A stretch of DNA of 48,572 bases, from NCBI GenBank assembly GCA_024226315.1, contig JAAELT010000005.1:1-48572 (forward strand), given 5' to 3'. This DNA comes from a bacterium (GTDB lineage Bacteria; Acidobacteriota; Thermoanaerobaculia; Multivoradales; J023). Shown one piece after another: positions 45,269 through 48,572 of the stretch. The translations under genes were made by a program, and so were the position numbers. Under the pieces are notes generated by a model. It made no database searches, was not told where the DNA came from, and saw only the letters and a list, made by a program, of their open reading frames with translations. Position 1 is the stretch's first letter, and the number at the start of each line of letters is the position of its first letter.

Positions 45269-45691
45269 TTGGCTGAACCCTCGAGGCGCTGTCGCGTCGA
45301 CGTCGAGGTCCGCTATGCGGAGACCGACCAGATGGGCGTGGTCCATCATTCGGTCTATCTGGTCTGGTTCGAGCTGGCGCGCACCCGACTGTGCCTAGAT
45401 ACGGGCCATCATTACTCCGAGATCGAAGACCTCGGCTACTACCTGGTGGTGACCCGCACCGAAGCCCGACTGCTGCGCGGCGCGACCTATGGCGAGACCG
45501 TTGGCGTGACCTGCTGGCTGGAACGAATGACCAGCCGTGGTTTGCGATTCGCCTACGAGGTCGACCGTGTCGGCGAGAAGCTGGCACGCGGCGCCACCGA
45601 GCACGTCTGGGTCGAACGCGCGAGCGGCAAGCCGTGCCGGATCCCAGAGATGGTGAGAGAGCCTTTCGCTCGACTGCTGACCCCGGGCTGA
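45269..45691 (+). CDS. 4HBT hotdog-fold acyl-CoA thioesterase
   Basis: A 140-residue YbgC-type hotdog protein. YAETDQMGVVHHSVYLVWFELAR holds the conserved Asp and the substrate-facing His of the 4HBT family. It hydrolyses acyl-CoA thioesters, though YbgC itself acts in the Tol-Pal gene cluster, which is absent here. It begins at TTG 45269 with no ATG nearby in frame. It follows the TPR lipoprotein gene by 12 bases. No signal peptide. Confidence 0.9.
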   Translation: MAEPSRRCRVDVEVRYAETDQMGVVHHSVYLVWFELARTRLCLDTGHHYSEIEDLGYYLVVTRTEARLLRGATYGETVGVTCWLERMTSRGLRFAYEVDRVGEKLARGATEHVWVERASGKPCRIPEMVREPFARLLTPG

Positions 45692-45783
45692 TCGGACTCT
45701 ATGCGGGTCAGGCCCGGGACGGGCCGCCGGCTCTCCGAGACCAACCACAATTGGTACCTGCGAGGCGTTGGTAGACTGCTTCG

Positions 45784-47532
45784 ATGTTTCCGAGGTTTAT
45801 CGCAACGGCGCTGGCGGCAGCTGCACTGCTGTCCGCTGGAACGTCGGAGGCCGAGCCGCCGGCCGCGTTCGAGCTCCTCGAGAGGATCACCAAGGCCTAC
45901 TCGGAGCTCGACTCCTACAGCGATCTAGGAGAGATCGAAAGATCGGCGACCACTGCCGAGGAGCAGCCTGGTCTGCAGTTTTTCGAGACCGCTGCGAGCG
46001 ACGACGGCCAGTTCCTGTGGCGCACCCATGGAGAGACAAGCGACGGATTCGAAGAGCGGGTGGTGTGGACCGACGGGCGGAAAGCACACGTCTACAGCAG
46101 CACCTACCGACAGTACAAATCGATCGATTCGGTGATCGCCGAGTTGGCGCATGGCTTCGGTAGAGGCAGCTTTGAAGCTCTCGTTGTTCCGCTGCTGCTG
46201 ACGGGAAGCAGCGACGTCTTCTCCGAGCTCGAGGGAGCCGCCGTCGACGGGCCGGAAGCCTGTGGAAGTGGCTCCTGCTGGATCGTCTCGACCTCTCGAA
46301 TGGCCGGCACCATCGAAACCGAGCTGTGGGTCGACCGGGAGACTCTGCTCATCAGAGAAGTCATCGTCTCCCTCACCGACGCCACGGATCTACTCGATCG
46401 GACTTCGCCTCCAGGTGAGCTCACGATCCGTGTTCGCCACCACGCCAGCGAGTCGACCCCACGAACCTTCGAGCCGCCTGTGGACGCTCAATTCGTCGAG
46501 ACCTGGCAGCAGCCACCTGCAGCTGGCCCAGAACCGCCAGATCCATGGCAGGACGTGAGCTTCCAGGAAGAGATCACGGTCGCCCTGTTCTCGGTCGTGG
46601 CGCGTATTGTCGACAAGAGTGGCGAGCCGATTCGGGGCCTCGAGCCAGGAGACCTGCGGGTCGAGATCGGTGGCGATGAGATCGGCGTCAGCTCTCTGGA
46701 TTGGAGCTCGTCGCAAGACGCGGTACGCCTCTCGGCCAACGACCTCGCCGAGGCGCGGGCATTGTCGGCCTCGCCCGAGTCCCTCCCAGATTCACCTGAA
46801 GACCTCCGTGGCCGGATGGTGGTCATCTTCTTGCAGATCGACCTGCAGCCGACGCGTATCAAGGGGCACCTCAAGATCCTGCCGGAAATCGAGAGCCTCT
46901 TGCGGTCCCTGCACCGTGACGACCGGGTGGCGATTTTGTCGTTCGACTCCCATCTCAAGCTGTGGCAGGACTTCTCGAACGATCGGGAGGCGACCTTCGC
47001 CAGCTTCAGGAAAGCGATCGGCTACGGCACTCCCGCGCCTCGACGGGGCCTGGGAGTCTCGCTCGCGGACCATCTCGACCCGCGCGCCGCCCGTGACGCG
47101 GCCACCCCGGAGAAAGCTCTACAGACGACGGCGGAGGCGCTGATCCCGCTTCCTGGCGAAAAGGATCTGATCTATGTCGGTTGGGGTCTCGGACGATACG
47201 GCGCCGGCGGAGTCCGGATGACCCCGGACTACGAGCCGGCGGTGAGAGCTCTTGACGCGGCCGAAGCGACCGTCTTCGTTCTCGACGTCAGCCAGGCCGA
47301 CAACCACTCTCTGGAGATCGGTCTGCAGAACGTCGCGACTCATACGGGGGGAACGTACCAGAGGACCTTCCACTTTGCCTCCCAGGCCGTGCAGCGTCTG
47401 GCGCGCACACTCGGCGGCCACTACGTCATCAACATCGACCGCGGGGCACTTCCCGAGGCACGCGGACGTCTGACGATCGAGCTGAAGACCGGCAAGGGTC
47501 GAGTGCTGTTCAAACCGACGATCCTGGGATGA
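45784..47532 (+). CDS. VWFA-related secreted protein, acidobacterial type
   Basis: A 582-residue protein with a signal peptide (1-23). Residues about 25-220 resemble lipoprotein-sorting or DUF2092-like outer-envelope proteins (beta-rich, WTDGRKAHVYSS). Residues about 255-575 match the VWFA-related group of Acidobacteria: ALFSVVARIVDKSGEPIRGL, then EPGDLRVEIGGDEIG, followed by a von Willebrand A-like core (RMVVIFLQIDLQPTRIKGHL, RDDRVAILSFDS). The classical MIDAS DxSxS is altered. Function is unknown; adhesion or protein assembly is usual for such domains. It starts 92 bases after the hotdog gene and ends before the hsdM promoter. Confidence 0.85.
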   Translation: MFPRFIATALAAAALLSAGTSEAEPPAAFELLERITKAYSELDSYSDLGEIERSATTAEEQPGLQFFETAASDDGQFLWRTHGETSDGFEERVVWTDGRKAHVYSSTYRQYKSIDSVIAELAHGFGRGSFEALVVPLLLTGSSDVFSELEGAAVDGPEACGSGSCWIVSTSRMAGTIETELWVDRETLLIREVIVSLTDATDLLDRTSPPGELTIRVRHHASESTPRTFEPPVDAQFVETWQQPPAAGPEPPDPWQDVSFQEEITVALFSVVARIVDKSGEPIRGLEPGDLRVEIGGDEIGVSSLDWSSSQDAVRLSANDLAEARALSASPESLPDSPEDLRGRMVVIFLQIDLQPTRIKGHLKILPEIESLLRSLHRDDRVAILSFDSHLKLWQDFSNDREATFASFRKAIGYGTPAPRRGLGVSLADHLDPRAARDAATPEKALQTTAEALIPLPGEKDLIYVGWGLGRYGAGGVRMTPDYEPAVRALDAAEATVFVLDVSQADNHSLEIGLQNVATHTGGTYQRTFHFASQAVQRLARTLGGHYVINIDRGALPEARGRLTIELKTGKGRVLFKPTILG

Positions 47533-47902
47533 GGCCCGGGCGGATGGCCGTCCCACACAGTTGACGTTGCTGGTCCTGGTGGCGAAAAATGTCCATTCCG
47601 CGACGAGGTTTCTGGTTGACAGCATGAGTCGACGATTCTATACTGGCGGTAATGAGGCGGTAGATTAACGGGAACGAAATCACGGCGAGGGCAACGCAAG
47701 CCGGTTTCTTCGACTGTCGTCATCGAGCTCTTGGAGGATTGTCTGGGCTCGAGAGCCTCAACGAACCTGGTCGCTTTCGAAAGAGTCGGAGGGTCTGCTC
47801 ACCAACTCCAAGGCGAGTGGGGTCGTGGTGTCCCTGAAACTGAGAGCGGTCGAGAGATGAGACCCGATTCACGCACAACACACTCAGGTCGCTGGCCTAC
47901 TG
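47533..47902. other. Intergenic and 5' leader of hsdM
   Basis: About 370 bases without a supported gene. A near-consensus promoter is at 47616-47644. From there to hsdM there is a leader of roughly 250 bases. A 17-codon frame at 47857-47910 ([11 protein letters not shown]..) overlaps the hsdM start, but its ribosome site is poor, so I do not call it. Confidence 0.6.
47616..47644 (+). promoter_or_regulatory. Near-consensus sigma-70 promoter before hsdM
   Basis: TTGACA at 47616-47621, 17 bases, TATACT at 47639-47644. The -35 is perfect and the -10 has one change. It is by far the best promoter in the window and points at the type I restriction-modification gene. Confidence 0.85.
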
Positions 47903-48572
47903 ATGACTGACGCGGCGGAACGGAAGAACCTGTCTCTTTTGACCAGACCCGAGCTTCTGGGCCTGGCGGCCGAGCTACGCTTGAAGCTGCCCGACAACGT
48001 GCGCAAGGAAGAGCTCGTCGAGGCGCTTTCCAGCTGCCGGTGCGGCGAGCGGCCCCGGCCTCGCGCGGGGTTGCGAAGAACTGATCGCAAACCCTTGACC
48101 CTCCGTCAACTCGAGAGACATTTGTGGCAGGCAGCCAACATCTTGCGGGGCAAGATCGACAGCTCGGACTTCAAGAATTACATCTTCGGTCTGTTGTTCT
48201 ACAAGCGACTGTGCGACGTCTGGGAGGAGGAGTTCTTCGAACGTCTCGAGGTCTATGACGACTCCGAGCGGGCCGCGGACCCCACCGAGCACCGGTTCCA
48301 CCTGCCTCCCCACGCCGCTTGGAAGGCTGTACGCCGCCACCGGCGCGACATCGGTCGCCATCTCAACGCCGCTTTCCGCGCTATCGAAGAGGCGAATCCG
48401 CGGCTTTCGGGCGTCTTCCAGGACGTCAACTTCGACAACCGCGAGCGCTTCCCCGACGCCACCCTGGAGCTGCTCCTACGCCACTTCGAGAAGCACCGAC
48501 TGCGCAACGCCGACGTCGAGGCCGACATGCTCGGCAACGCCTACGAGTATCTGATCGCCCAGTTCGCCGACG
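47903..48572 (+). CDS. hsdM: Type I restriction-modification DNA methylase subunit, N-terminal part
   Basis: 223 codons run to the window edge without a stop, so the gene is cut there. From ATG 47903 the first about 65 residues are a small SAP/Rho-N-like helical piece ([19 protein letters not shown], then KEELVEAL) with a short Cys pair (CRCG). From about residue 72 it is the HsdM N-terminal domain: [20 protein letters not shown], then [17 protein letters not shown]. It goes on to [11 protein letters not shown] and [15 protein letters not shown], just before the SAM-binding domain would begin. HsdM methylates the target and with HsdS and HsdR defends against foreign DNA. The rest of the system should lie to the right. 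Confidence 0.92.
   Translation, partial: MTDAAERKNLSLLTRPELLGLAAELRLKLPDNVRKEELVEALSSCRCGERPRPRAGLRRTDRKPLTLRQLERHLWQAANILRGKIDSSDFKNYIFGLLFYKRLCDVWEEEFFERLEVYDDSERAADPTEHRFHLPPHAAWKAVRRHRRDIGRHLNAAFRAIEEANPRLSGVFQDVNFDNRERFPDATLELLLRHFEKHRLRNADVEADMLGNAYEYLIAQFAD

Noticed and set aside
47857..47910. A 17-codon leader frame overlapping the hsdM start
   Set aside because: No good ribosome site and no sign of attenuation structure; the overlap may be chance.

Overview
The window looks like a chromosomal piece of a GC-rich Gram-negative bacterium, most likely an Acidobacteriota member (Thermoanaerobaculia-like). That assignment is inference. It rests on a VWFA-related protein of the acidobacterial type (45784-47532), DUF4388/TPR and proline-rich TPR lipoproteins, WD40-kinase fusions, and tRNAs with unusual folds. 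No 16S gene is present to settle it.

Layout. 1-770: non-coding, with a 39-bp tandem duplication. 770-8453: a visibly AT-richer accessory island. It holds a small Cys-rich protein, a TIR / P-loop NTPase / TIR protein and a TPR protein on the plus strand. Facing them on the minus strand are two overlapping Ser/Thr kinase genes, one carrying TPR-like helices and two seven-bladed WD40 propellers. This is the best candidate for an undescribed conflict or signalling system. 9386-14137: a decayed duplication region with two AraC-type regulator / CGNR zinc-finger pairs. One pair is truncated and separated by a ParD-like antitoxin with a truncated toxin. A frameshifted Uma2 remnant and a 42-bp hairpin repeat array lie between the pairs. 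14404-27237: ordinary chromosomal genes: a hypothetical protein, secreted MsrB, a DHH-like/membrane fusion, a large secreted carboxypeptidase-regulatory-repeat protein, and a four-gene row of TAXI binding protein, PLP enzyme, NhaC antiporter and TRAP fused permease. 27268-28013: a PIN toxin-antitoxin operon with a clear promoter/operator.

28169-41050: pyruvate dehydrogenase genes aceE, aceF and lpd, split by about 7.4 kb. The insert holds a lower-GC segment (methyltransferase plus a large secreted protein) bracketed by a duplicated aceE 3' end and a duplicated tRNA-flank. It also holds a seven-tRNA cluster on the minus strand and a secreted astacin-type protease. Three of the tRNAs carry leucine anticodons in class I bodies, and a fourth is a Ser(UGA) tRNA that folds much like tRNA-Sec.

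41080-48572: a secreted protein of three RidA domains, a DUF4388/TPR protein, a proline-rich TPR lipoprotein, a hotdog thioesterase, the VWFA-related protein, and the start of a type I restriction-modification hsdM gene that runs off the window behind a near-consensus promoter.
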